A stretch of DNA of 21,435 nucleotides, from positions 1-21,435 of the forward strand of contig DVMB01000064.1 in assembly GCA_018715225.1 (NCBI GenBank), read 5' to 3'. The notes under the pieces were generated by a model. That model was not told the origin of the DNA, did not search any database, and saw only the letters and a program-made list of their open reading frames with translations. The DNA is from Candidatus Onthoplasma faecigallinarum. GTDB lineage: Bacteria > Bacillota > Clostridia > Christensenellales > UBA1242. Below are positions 6,302 to 12,010 of this stretch, piece by piece. Made by a program: the position numbers and the translations under genes. Positions within the stretch are counted from its first letter, which is position 1. Each line of letters opens with the position of its first letter.

Positions 6302-7039
6302 TTATTTATCAATTGATTTAATTATATTGATCGTATTCATAGTGTTTGGAAAACCAATGTACGGAAGACATTGTAACATTGTTGCTATCAAGACTTCTTT
6401 TGTATTGCCCACTTTTAAGTTTCCTAAAACATGTGCTTTAATTTGAGAGTCCGACCTGATCGTCGTGAGAATGACCAAAACCAGCAATTCTCGAGTCTTT
6501 ATATCTAACCCTTTTCGTGTATAAAAATCTCCAAAACCAAATTCAGTCAAATATTTTGGAATCTCTGGGACATCTTTGTATTTGTCCTTTATCTCATCGC
6601 CATATATAGGATATTGTATGTCATGCCCTGCTTTGAATCGAGTTTTTTCATTTACGGTCCCCATATTTTCAAGTGGTAATTTTATTCCTCTAGTCTTGAA
6701 CACATCGTTCATAATTCCTACAGCATTAAGCGTCTTTGGAAAACCTATAAATGCTGACAACTGATACATTGCTTCCCTAATCTCTATAGGAGTTGCTCCT
6801 GCTTGCAACGCTCCGTTGATATGTGCAGATAATTGAGGCAATGTCTGCATGGTTGCTAGAGCGGTAATAGTTATCAATTCTCGCATTTTGAAGTCAATTT
6901 TATCACTGCTGTGAAAAATATCTCCAAATATAAATCTTCTTAAAATTTCCATCAACTCATGATCTATTTCATTTTCTGCTTTTGGCAATTCGCCAAACAA
7001 CTTTTCATATACTTCTCTACTTGATTTTATTCTACTCAT
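6302..7039 (-). CDS. Carboxymuconolactone decarboxylase (AhpD-like) family protein, two repeats
   Basis: A 245-residue cytoplasmic protein with two tandem CMD-type helical domains: about 15-115 (KMRELITITALATMQTL, HINGALQAGATPIEIREAM) and about 150-240 (KTRELLVLVILTTIRS, HVLGNLKVGNTKEVLI). The repeats share the E-L...H...G-N/A-T pattern of the family. AhpD-type peroxidatic CxxC cysteines are absent, so it resembles the decarboxylase or uncharacterised CMD group rather than a disulfide reductase. The start has AAGGA eight bases upstream. An 11-bp palindrome (TTGTATTACAA, 7072-7082) overlaps a likely -35, suggesting repression by a dimeric regulator. Confidence 0.82.
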   Translation of the reverse strand: MSRIKSSREVYEKLFGELPKAENEIDHELMEILRRFIFGDIFHSSDKIDFKMRELITITALATMQTLPQLSAHINGALQAGATPIEIREAMYQLSAFIGFPKTLNAVGIMNDVFKTRGIKLPLENMGTVNEKTRFKAGHDIQYPIYGDEIKDKYKDVPEIPKYLTEFGFGDFYTRKGLDIKTRELLVLVILTTIRSDSQIKAHVLGNLKVGNTKEVLIATMLQCLPYIGFPNTMNTINIIKSIDK

Positions 7040-7047
7040 ATTTTATC

Positions 7048-7082
7048 CTTCTTCTTATATTCTTTATATAATTGTATTACAA
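7048..7082 (-). promoter_or_regulatory. Operator-like palindrome over the CMD gene promoter
   Basis: TTGTATTACAA (7072-7082) is a perfect 11-bp palindrome, and a half-site TATTACAA recurs at 7090-7097. On the minus strand its TTGTAA is spaced 17 nt from TATAAG, a plausible promoter. Binding by a MarR/OhrR-like factor is inference; no such regulator is in the window. Confidence 0.45.
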
Positions 7083-7146
7083 TAATACTATTACAAAATT
7101 GTTTGCCGGCAATATTGAAAATTACGAGCCTTGTATTTTTATTTGA

Positions 7147-7785
7147 TTAATTTAAACTTTCAAGCCAATGTTTTAGTGTTCTTAACAATTTGTTATATTT
7201 TATTATGTTGTAGGCATTATTCGTTATTTTGCAATTTATTTCTATTTGCAAACTCCAAAGATCTGGATATTTATATTTTACACTTCTAGAAATTGTATGA
7301 GACGCAGCCATAAATGGTTGGTCAATATACACTATAAACCCCTCTTTTTGTAATGATTTGTTTAATAAGTCAAAAATTCTAACATTGTTTTCAATATTTT
7401 TTCCTAAAAAAATTCCCAAATTTATATCACAATCTCTCTTGGCTGCAAGTCCATGAAAATCTATTACATATTTTATACCTTTTGTTTCAATTAACGAATA
7501 AATAGTATCCTTGTATTCGCTCTTTTCGTCAAAATTTGCATCATCATTATTATTCTTGGTCTTGGCTATTAAAAAACTATTTGTTTCTTTCTGCAAATAC
7601 AAAGCTGTAGCAAGACTTCCCACTTCTTTAAATTTTAATTTTCCCAACCTAACTTGAGAAACCCCATGAGGTGCAGAAAGTAAAACTTTATTGTTTCCAG
7701 TTATTACAACATGATTTAAGTGTTGATTTTTTTTCATAAAGTTTTTTCTGTCATTATTGATTTTTGTAAAAGAAACTTGTTTCAT
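7147..7785 (-). CDS. N-formylglutamate amidohydrolase-like protein
   Basis: A 212-residue protein with the spaced motifs of the formylglutamate amidohydrolase superfamily, zinc-dependent enzymes related to carboxypeptidases. These are LLSAPHG (about 53-59), DFHG (about 121-124) followed by CDINLGIFLG, a GFIVYIDQPF segment, and LQIEIN near the C-terminus. The two histidine motifs and the Glu of IEIN correspond to metal and catalytic positions. True formylglutamate amidohydrolases are somewhat longer and act in histidine degradation; no hut genes are nearby, so the substrate is unknown. The start has GGAGATAT upstream. Nothing identifiable lies in the 156 bp between it and the cupin gene. Confidence 0.72.
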   Translation of the reverse strand: MKQVSFTKINNDRKNFMKKNQHLNHVVITGNNKVLLSAPHGVSQVRLGKLKFKEVGSLATALYLQKETNSFLIAKTKNNNDDANFDEKSEYKDTIYSLIETKGIKYVIDFHGLAAKRDCDINLGIFLGKNIENNVRIFDLLNKSLQKEGFIVYIDQPFMAASHTISRSVKYKYPDLWSLQIEINCKITNNAYNIIKYNKLLRTLKHWLESLN

Positions 7786-7941
7786 ATATCTCCAATTATT
7801 TTAAAGTATTGAAATATTTTAATTCTAAAAAACATCTCACAACATAAAATTTTTTCTAACAACGCTTGTCTTCAGTATATCATAAAATATTATATTTCAA
7901 AATAAAAAATAAGTCATAACATTTTAAAATGTAAAAATTAC

Positions 7942-8292
7942 TTAAATGTTGTCTTTGTTTTCTACCTGAGCAAATGTCCACTGAGAGTTGTACATTTCTA
8001 TAATAGTCGCGTTTGTTGTGCTATCCCAATAATACCATTCATTTCTTTCTACAAAAATTGCGTCATCTTCATTCAAGTCATATATCTTATCTTTGAATAT
8101 TATTCTTCCTTTGCCTTTTTTTACATAAAATATTGCATCTAATAGAGTATTTCTACACCAGTTGTCTAGAGGATATCTTCCTGTAATCTCCACAATAGCA
8201 AAATCCAGATTTTTTATATTAAACAGATATTCATATCCTTTTGTAGTTTTTGTTTCCCAAATTTTTCTATTATCTCTTTTTATGATTTTCAT
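7942..8292 (-). CDS. Small cupin-fold protein
   Basis: A 116-residue protein with a single cupin barrel. An approximate motif 1 runs from about residue 38 to 62 (GRYP ... DAIFYVKKGKGRIIF), then the turn KDKIYDLNEDDAIFVERNEWYYW carries the second half. The usual metal-binding HxH of motif 1 is not evident, so it may bind a sugar or small ligand rather than act as a metalloenzyme. The start has AAGGTG upstream and an extended -10 (TGG-TATAAT, 8309-8317). It is the last recognisable gene before the hairpin array. Confidence 0.75.
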   Translation of the reverse strand: MKIIKRDNRKIWETKTTKGYEYLFNIKNLDFAIVEITGRYPLDNWCRNTLLDAIFYVKKGKGRIIFKDKIYDLNEDDAIFVERNEWYYWDSTTNATIIEMYNSQWTFAQVENKDNI

Positions 8293-8308
8293 ATTACACC
8301 TTATGAAT

Positions 8309-8317
8309 ATTATACCA
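8309..8317 (-). promoter_or_regulatory. Extended -10 promoter of the cupin gene
   Basis: TGGTATAAT on the minus strand (8309-8317), about 17 bp before the start codon. No clear -35 is seen at the expected distance. Confidence 0.5.
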
Positions 8318-8424
8318 TATTACCTTTCATTTTGTATTAAATTTCGTAGTATAAATTCTAATAAACAAACTAAAATTGATAATTTAAACTCATGAATATG
8401 TATAAATACCTTTTTAAAAGATGG

Positions 8425-8449
8425 TTTCCATAAGCACGGTGAATGGGGA
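8425..8449 (+). repeat. Hairpin repeat unit 1 (degenerate A hairpin)
   Basis: TTTCCAT, AA, GCAC...GTG, ATGGGGA, an imperfect A hairpin at the left end of the array. It is closest in sequence to unit 5 (CCATAAGCAC shared). No B hairpin follows. Confidence 0.6.
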
Positions 8450-8457
8450 TGATGAGG

Positions 8458-8546
8458 TTTCCATGAAAACTTATTTGAAATGGGGTCAATGTGGGCAGTT
8501 GCCCATAAATGAAGTTTTGCAACCAGCAAAACGATAAAAAACGGCA
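8458..8546 (+). repeat. Hairpin repeat unit 2 (A-B)
   Basis: A: TTTCCAT, GA, AAA-CTTA-TTT, GAA, ATGGGG (8458-8485). B: GTTTTGC, AACCA, GCAAAAC (8514-8532) closed by TGCC/GGCA (8500-8503 and 8543-8546). An extra small hairpin TGGGC-AGTT-GCCCA (8492-8505) overlaps the closing stem. GATAAAAAACGGC (8533-8545) recurs in unit 5. Confidence 0.75.
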
Positions 8547-8562
8547 TTAAAAAGTATAGAAC

Positions 8563-8662
8563 TCCCACAAGTGCCCAAAGGGTACGAAGTGGGAAGAGGA
8601 GCAAGAGATCAAAAAGGCAATAATTGCGCAAGCAATTTGCCAAAAGATCAAGTTGCGACGAA
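8563..8662 (+). repeat. Hairpin repeat unit 3 (A-B)
   Basis: A: TCCCAC, AA, GTgCCC-AAA-GGGtAC, GAA, GTGGGA (8563-8594). B: GATC, AAAAA, GGCA, AATTGC-GCAA-GCAATT, TGCC, AAAA, GATC (8607-8649), with a GNRA-type tetraloop. It is preceded by GGAGCAA and followed by AGTTGCGACGA, as in unit 8. Confidence 0.8.
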
Positions 8663-8665
8663 GGC

Positions 8666-8760
8666 TCCCCACGAGAACTTGTTCGCAGTGGGGAATAAAA
8701 AACGAACGCTTGTAAATGACACTTTTGCGATTATTACATAATCGCTGTGTCAAAAAAGCG
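8666..8760 (+). repeat. Hairpin repeat unit 4 (A-B)
   Basis: A: TCCCCAC, GA, GAAC-TT-GTTC, GCA, GTGGGGA (8666-8694). B: CGCT, TGTAAA, TGACAC, tttt, GCGATTAT-TAC-ATAATCGC, t, GTGTCA, A-run, AGCG (8707-8760). Confidence 0.8.
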
Positions 8761-8776
8761 ATTTTCAAAAAGGGGT

Positions 8777-8864
8777 TCCCATAAGCACTGGTGCGTAATG
8801 GGATACGGCGAAATATGCCTGAAAATTGAGTTTTGCGACTAGCAAAATGATAAAAAACGGCGTA
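8777..8864 (+). repeat. Hairpin repeat unit 5 (A-B)
   Basis: A: TCCCAT, AA, GCAC-TG-GTGC, GTA, ATGGGA (8777-8803). B: TATGCC (8814-8819) pairing with GGCGTA (8859-8864) around TTTTGC-GACTA-GCAAAA (8831-8847), with A-rich internal loops. Confidence 0.8.
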
Positions 8865-8875
8865 CTATATAGGGC

Positions 8876-8981
8876 TCCCATGAGTGTTGAATAACACGAA
8901 ATGGGAAAAAAGGAGCGACCGATTGTAAACTCACTGATGCAATTTTTTCAAAATTGCGGTGAGCAAAAATCGTGTCGCTCC
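8876..8981 (+). repeat. Hairpin repeat unit 6 (A-B), abutting tRNA-Leu
   Basis: A: TCCCAT, GA, GTGTT-GAAT-AACAC, GAA, ATGGGA (8876-8906). B: GGAGCGACCGAT, TGTAAA, CTCAC, tgat, GCAATTTT-TTC-AAAATTGC, g, GTGAG, CAAAA, ATCGtGTCGCTCC (8912-8981). The B stem ends 4 bp from the tRNA CCA. Confidence 0.85.
8906..8981 (-). terminator. B hairpin of unit 6 acting as tRNA-Leu terminator
   Basis: On the minus strand, directly after the tRNA, the GGAGCGAC/GTCGCTCC hairpin is followed by TTTTTT (complement of 8906-8911). This is the form of an intrinsic terminator, although the stem-loop is unusually long (70 nt). Confidence 0.65.
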
Positions 8982-8985
8982 GTGG

Positions 8986-9071
8986 TGGTGCGGATAACAG
9001 GACTTGAACCTGCACGAGATTTCTCCCACTAGAACCTGAATCTAGCGCGTCTGCCATTTCGCCATATCCGC
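8986..9071 (-). tRNA. tRNA-Leu(CAG)
   Basis: On the minus strand GCGGATA (5' acceptor) pairs with TATCCGC, followed by ACCA with CCA encoded. The anticodon stem CTAGA/TCTAG closes the loop TTCAGGT with anticodon CAG (codon CUG). The long variable arm and 86-nt length fit a class II leucine tRNA, and the T loop is TTCAAGT. A hairpin array lies 4 bp beyond its 3' end. A 32-bp copy of its 5' end and leader lies upstream at 9240-9271. Confidence 0.93.
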
Positions 9072-9078
9072 ATATTTA
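9047..9078. repeat. Direct repeat copy 1 (5' part of tRNA-Leu plus leader)
   Basis: This 32-bp stretch covers tRNA-Leu nucleotides 1-25 and seven bases upstream. It is repeated exactly at 9240-9271; the 161 bp between hold hairpin repeat unit 7. Confidence 0.95.
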
Positions 9079-9084
9079 ATTATA
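9079..9084 (-). promoter_or_regulatory. -10-like TATAAT directly upstream of intact tRNA-Leu
   Basis: TATAAT on the minus strand, seven bases before the tRNA 5' end. No good -35 stands at 16-18 nt (the best is about TGCAAA). It lies inside the 161-bp segment, outside the duplicated 32 bp, so it may be a promoter brought in by the insertion. Confidence 0.35.
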
Positions 9085-9141
9085 GTGATAAGTTTATAAT
9101 CTTTGCACCCTTGGACTGATAAGCGCTAGATTCATCCAGGG

Positions 9142-9226
9142 TCCCCATGAGACGCATGTCGAAATGGGGATAAGGAATAATCGCCAAAAGGTCTATATTT
9201 GCGTATAGCAAATTGACTAAAAGGCG
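9142..9226 (+). repeat. Hairpin repeat unit 7 (solo A-B pair)
   Basis: A: TCCCCAT, GA, GAC-GCAT-GTC, GAA, ATGGGGA (9142-9170). B: CGCC, AAAA, GGTC, TTTGC-GTATA-GCAAA, GACT, AAAA, GGCG (9182-9226). It has the same order and strand as the array and is flanked by the 32-bp tRNA-Leu duplication. Confidence 0.8.
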
Positions 9227-9239
9227 CATTATGACGTGT

Positions 9240-9264
9240 GCGTCTGCCATTTCGCCATATCCGC
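9240..9264 (-). pseudogene. Truncated tRNA-Leu 5' fragment
   Basis: The first 25 nt of tRNA-Leu (acceptor 5' strand and D arm) without the rest of the molecule. It lies about 33 nt after the predicted start of the strong promoter at 9304-9332, so it is probably transcribed. Confidence 0.8.
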
Positions 9265-9271
9265 ATATTTA
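9240..9271. repeat. Direct repeat copy 2 (5' part of tRNA-Leu plus leader)
   Basis: An exact 32-bp match to 9047-9078, the second copy of the duplicated tRNA-Leu start. Confidence 0.95.
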
Positions 9272-9303
9272 GTCTTATATGACTAAACATTTTCTCGTAT
9301 GAA

Positions 9304-9332
9304 ATTGTACAAAATTTTATTTGTTATGTCAA
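9304..9332 (-). promoter_or_regulatory. Probable original tRNA-Leu promoter
   Basis: On the minus strand TTGACA (9327-9332), 17 nt, TACAAT (9304-9309). It now stands in front of the truncated tRNA copy, about 225 bp before the intact tRNA. Confidence 0.75.
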
Positions 9333-9356
9333 TAACATAATTCAACCTAATAAAAT

Positions 9357-10163
9357 TTATTTAGTTTTTAAAGTTAGTTCTACGGGTAAATGATCGCTGT
9401 ATAGTAGGTCTAAAATATCACATTTCTTAATTTCGAAATTATGTTTATTGTATAGCAAGGCATAATCTATCCTATACTTCCACGCATTATAATTATTTTC
9501 GGGTAAAGTCTCCTGCCTTGAGCGATAACTTCTCCAAGTGTATTCTCTTTTCTCTGGATAAAGGGTACGAAATGTATCTACATATCCTAGAGATAATATC
9601 TTTTTAAAAGCAGCACGCTCAATAGGAAGAAAGACTGACTTATTTTTACATTCCTTTGGGTTGGTCAAGTCTATTTCGTCATTGGCTATGTTGAAATCTC
9701 CCACACATACGACAGAGTAATTTGCTTTTAATTGATTTAAATAGTCAGTCAATTTTTCTAGAAATCTCATTTTGAAGTCAAGTCTAGAATTTCCGTTAGG
9801 AATATATGCGTTGACGATCGCTAAATTTCCATAAAACGCAGTCATCACTCTACCCTCATTGTCTATCAATGGATCTCCTATTCCATATATAACATTGTCG
9901 GGGCTTATTTTAGATAAAATCATGGTGCCTGCATATCCTGGGATTTGTCCACAATTATAGAATTTATAAAAAGGGTAACCTTTGCCCGATTCATCAAAAA
10001 GTGAAACCTGCTCATCGTCAGCAAAAATCTCACGAGTGATTTTTTCATTTGCACGTATCTCCTGCAGACAAAAAACATCAACATCTCTTGACATCATCCA
10101 ATCAAGTAACCCCAGTTTCATGCTCGCTCGTATTCCATTTATATTATAAGAAATGATTTTCAT
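9357..10163 (-). CDS. xthA: Exodeoxyribonuclease III (AP endonuclease)
   Basis: A 268-residue enzyme of the ExoIII/EEP family that cuts DNA 5' to abasic sites and has 3'-5' exonuclease and 3'-phosphatase activity in base excision repair. Key motifs are present in order: SYNING (N7), LQEIR (metal-binding E35), GYAGTMIL, NAYIPNG (catalytic tyrosine), VGDFNIA (Asp and Asn), YTWRSYRSR, YRIDYALL and the C-terminal YSDHLPVEL (Asp-His pair). It is full length. It begins 15 bp after the HAD-like gene and may be cotranscribed with the genes to its right. The ribosome site is only AAAGGG. The alternative symbol exoA is used in Bacillus. Confidence 0.95.
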   Translation of the reverse strand: MKIISYNINGIRASMKLGLLDWMMSRDVDVFCLQEIRANEKITREIFADDEQVSLFDESGKGYPFYKFYNCGQIPGYAGTMILSKISPDNVIYGIGDPLIDNEGRVMTAFYGNLAIVNAYIPNGNSRLDFKMRFLEKLTDYLNQLKANYSVVCVGDFNIANDEIDLTNPKECKNKSVFLPIERAAFKKILSLGYVDTFRTLYPEKREYTWRSYRSRQETLPENNYNAWKYRIDYALLYNKHNFEIKKCDILDLLYSDHLPVELTLKTK

Positions 10164-10178
10164 AATACCCTTTTTTGT

Positions 10179-10667
10179 TTATTCAATAATACTACTGATG
10201 TGTTTTACATTGATCAAATTGCTCTTTTTCATCAAACCTATAACCCTAACATCGTCGTCTACATGATATACAATATATTGAGAATTTTTAAACAAATTTT
10301 CTAGATATTGTGTTTTTAGTGAATATTTGCTGTCTTTGTCATAATCAATATTTTCATAGCAAATGATGTGTATATTTTCTGTCCTTAGAAAAGGAACATT
10401 CTTTTTGAGCCACGAGATCTTATCACTTTTTTGTTCAACGAAATGACAGCAACTAAGAATACCGACTGTCACATTTTCTGTTTCATTCAACTCTTTCATA
10501 AATTTGATGACAGTATTTATAGGACGTTTATTTAAATAGTAGTTAGTAACTCGCTGTTTGTGTTCATCTGTTTTTGACACATCATATTCTGCCACAACAC
10601 CATCCATATCAAATGACACATAGATCTTATTATCCTTACTTAAATTCAAAATCTCTTCCTTTAACAT
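10179..10667 (-). CDS. HAD-superfamily phosphatase, 5'-nucleotidase-like
   Basis: A 162-residue protein with HAD motif I as FDMDG (nucleophile D20 and acid D22), followed by VVAEYD. Motif II may be the serine in ILSCC, and motif III/IV may be the HVDDDVRVIG segment near the C-terminus, which supplies acidic metal ligands. The short length and lack of a large cap suggest a deoxynucleotidase (NT5C-like) or a polynucleotide-phosphatase-type enzyme, as often found in phages; the substrate is not certain. The start has AAAGGATAGGT upstream. It sits between the HExxH gene (52 bp) and xthA (15 bp) on the same strand. Confidence 0.72.
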   Translation of the reverse strand: MLKEEILNLSKDNKIYVSFDMDGVVAEYDVSKTDEHKQRVTNYYLNKRPINTVIKFMKELNETENVTVGILSCCHFVEQKSDKISWLKKNVPFLRTENIHIICYENIDYDKDSKYSLKTQYLENLFKNSQYIVYHVDDDVRVIGLMKKSNLINVKHISSIIE

Positions 10668-10719
10668 ACCTATCCTTTTTTATTATCTAAATATTATTTA
10701 ATCTAATTTATCTTATATC

Positions 10720-11295
10720 TTATGTTTTTATGTTTATTGAATATGAGCATTTTATATTTACTAATTTTTCTAGGTCTAATTCTTCTAGAAATGTAACAAA
10801 ATCATCTATGTTCATAATTTTGATTTTAGATTTGTATTTATCAAACGCACTTTGATCATATGATATATTATTGATTGCGTTTTCTTTTTCAATGTCTGCT
10901 TTTTTCTTTTCTAAATAAATGTTCCAAAATGGTAAAATTTTGATATGCAACATTTTTATATAACTAAGGCAGTCGTTAAAAGAAACATCTTTATTTTCTA
11001 AATGTTTATTTAGACCAATATCTGCTATATTTTCTATTATTGCATGCGTTATCTCGTCCATTTTAAAATAAGAATGTAAAGACTCGTGTACAAGATAAAT
11101 CAAATCATAAAATGCATCATCTAAACCTTTTTGATGACCCCAAACAAAAGTATTATTTCTCAAATTTTCCCCAGTATTAAGTGCTGGACAAACTATAATA
11201 GCAGTGGTGTCAATAGTAAAATCTTTTTTGAAAATTTGGCTTAGATATGCGTTTATTTTATCTTTGTTCTTTTCCCAGTTTTTTTCTATTCTCAC
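10720..11295 (-). CDS. Putative zinc metallopeptidase-like protein with HExxH motif
   Basis: I do not recognise the family of this 191-residue protein. It has HESLH (70-74) within YLVHESLHSYF, the zinc-binding helix of metallopeptidases. E88 in AIIENIAD, 14 residues later, could be the third ligand of a gluzincin-type site. The C-terminal half is lysine-rich and helical. It has no signal peptide. It starts with GTG, which overlaps the stop of the preceding 75-codon gene (TAGTG), and lacks a good ribosome site, so it probably depends on translational coupling to that gene. Confidence 0.6.
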   Translation of the reverse strand: MRIEKNWEKNKDKINAYLSQIFKKDFTIDTTAIIVCPALNTGENLRNNTFVWGHQKGLDDAFYDLIYLVHESLHSYFKMDEITHAIIENIADIGLNKHLENKDVSFNDCLSYIKMLHIKILPFWNIYLEKKKADIEKENAINNISYDQSAFDKYKSKIKIMNIDDFVTFLEELDLEKLVNIKCSYSINIKT

Positions 11296-11522
11296 TAATT
11301 TTGGTTTGCTTCGTTTAAATACTGTTTGAAAAAATCTTGTTGTTGTAGTTCCAAAATTATATTGTCGTCAATTTTTTCCGCTTTTGGATTTCTTAGTAAA
11401 AGTAAATATGAACTTTTGTATTTATCATATATGTAATTAGCAAATGGTTTTGGCATCAAGTTCTTTGATATTACAAATCTAGCCATTATATCTTTATCTA
11501 TTTTGAACTTTATATTTAACAT
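11295..11522 (-). CDS. Small hypothetical protein upstream of the HExxH gene
   Basis: A 75-residue protein beginning MLNIKFKIDKDIMARF, of mixed charge, with no recognised domain, signal peptide or membrane segment. The ATG has AAGGAG six bases upstream, a good ribosome site. Its TAG stop overlaps the GTG start of the HExxH gene by one base. The tight pairing suggests the two products work together, but nothing in the sequence shows how. Confidence 0.65.
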   Translation of the reverse strand: MLNIKFKIDKDIMARFVISKNLMPKPFANYIYDKYKSSYLLLLRNPKAEKIDDNIILELQQQDFFKQYLNEANQN

Positions 11523-11605
11523 ATATTCTCCTTGAGTAAAATATTAAAACTTATCCACTAAGTTGAACTTTTTTTTTGCAAAGTGCTTGCAACTTTACAA
11601 AACCA

Positions 11606-11917
11606 CTATTTTACCATGTAATTCACTTTTTTACCCATTTTTGTTGCGTACTCAATTTCTGCTTTTGTACTTGTTCCAATATATTTATTTTTATTTATAA
11701 CAAAAATTTCGTCAGCCATATCTATTTTTCTTTTATGCATATCGTCGAGCATTTCTTTTGTTCTTTCAGTCCATACCTCGTTATCTCCAGAATTTTCAAA
11801 GAAACCAACGGAAATGATAATATTACCTTCTAGCGTAAGTCTTCTTTGTTCTCTTAAAAAATCTTCTTTAAATTTAGTGCTTCCACAAAGAGTAATAACT
11901 TTATATTTTCCAACCAT
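11606..11917 (-). CDS. Nucleoside 2-deoxyribosyltransferase-like protein
   Basis: A 103-residue Rossmann-like protein. The opening KYKVITLCGSTKF (4-16) is followed by a helix, then HKRKIDMADEIFVIN (61-75) and GTSTKAEIEYATKMGKKV (81-98). This order (glycine-rich first loop, Asp before a buried strand, then G-x-x-x-x-E-x-E-x-A) is that of the nucleoside deoxyribosyltransferase and DUF4406-like superfamily. One of E87 or E89 would be the catalytic glutamate. The ATG at 11917 is chosen because AAGGAG stands seven bases upstream; a longer frame to 11944 lacks a ribosome site. Function may be nucleotide salvage or base exchange. Confidence 0.7.
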   Translation of the reverse strand: MVGKYKVITLCGSTKFKEDFLREQRRLTLEGNIIISVGFFENSGDNEVWTERTKEMLDDMHKRKIDMADEIFVINKNKYIGTSTKAEIEYATKMGKKVNYMVK

Positions 11918-12010
11918 ACCTTGTCTCCTTGTATATTTTATCACAACTCAAAAATATCTCCAACTAAAAAATATTAATCTGTTGAAAGCTCGATTTTTAT
12001 AATTTGTCTT

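Larger units (their letters stand above)
8425..8981 (+). repeat. Tandem array of A-B hairpin pairs next to tRNA-Leu
   Basis: Successive A hairpins begin at 8458, 8563, 8666, 8777 and 8876, and the array ends at 8981, giving a period of 99-111 bp. Each A hairpin has an outer stem like TCCCAT/ATGGGA, an inner variable stem, and between them a 2x3 internal loop (RA on the left, GNA on the right). Each is followed by a B hairpin with A-rich internal loops. Sequence identity between units is low, but the folds agree. No credible gene lies in this 690-bp gap between the cupin gene and tRNA-Leu. The function is unknown. Confidence 0.8.

Noticed and set aside
8425..8981. CRISPR array
   Set aside because: Units are palindromic throughout, diverge strongly and lack identical repeats with unique spacers; no cas genes are present.
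8293..8985. Known large phage-type RNAs (such as GOLLD or ROOL) near the tRNA
   Set aside because: The region is a tandem repeat of about 105-bp units rather than one large unique fold, and no phage genes adjoin it.
8320..9057. Open frames on the minus strand across the hairpin array (8320-8643, 8547-8768, 8839-9057)
   Set aside because: They run through repeat hairpins and the tRNA, lack good ribosome sites and resemble no protein.
11551..11559. TTATCCACT as a DnaA box
   Set aside because: One mismatch, isolated and far from the origin; expected by chance in AT-rich DNA.
11566..11600. Terminator from the TTGCAA hairpin and T run
   Set aside because: The T run precedes the hairpin on the plus strand and becomes an A run after it on the minus strand, so it fits neither direction.
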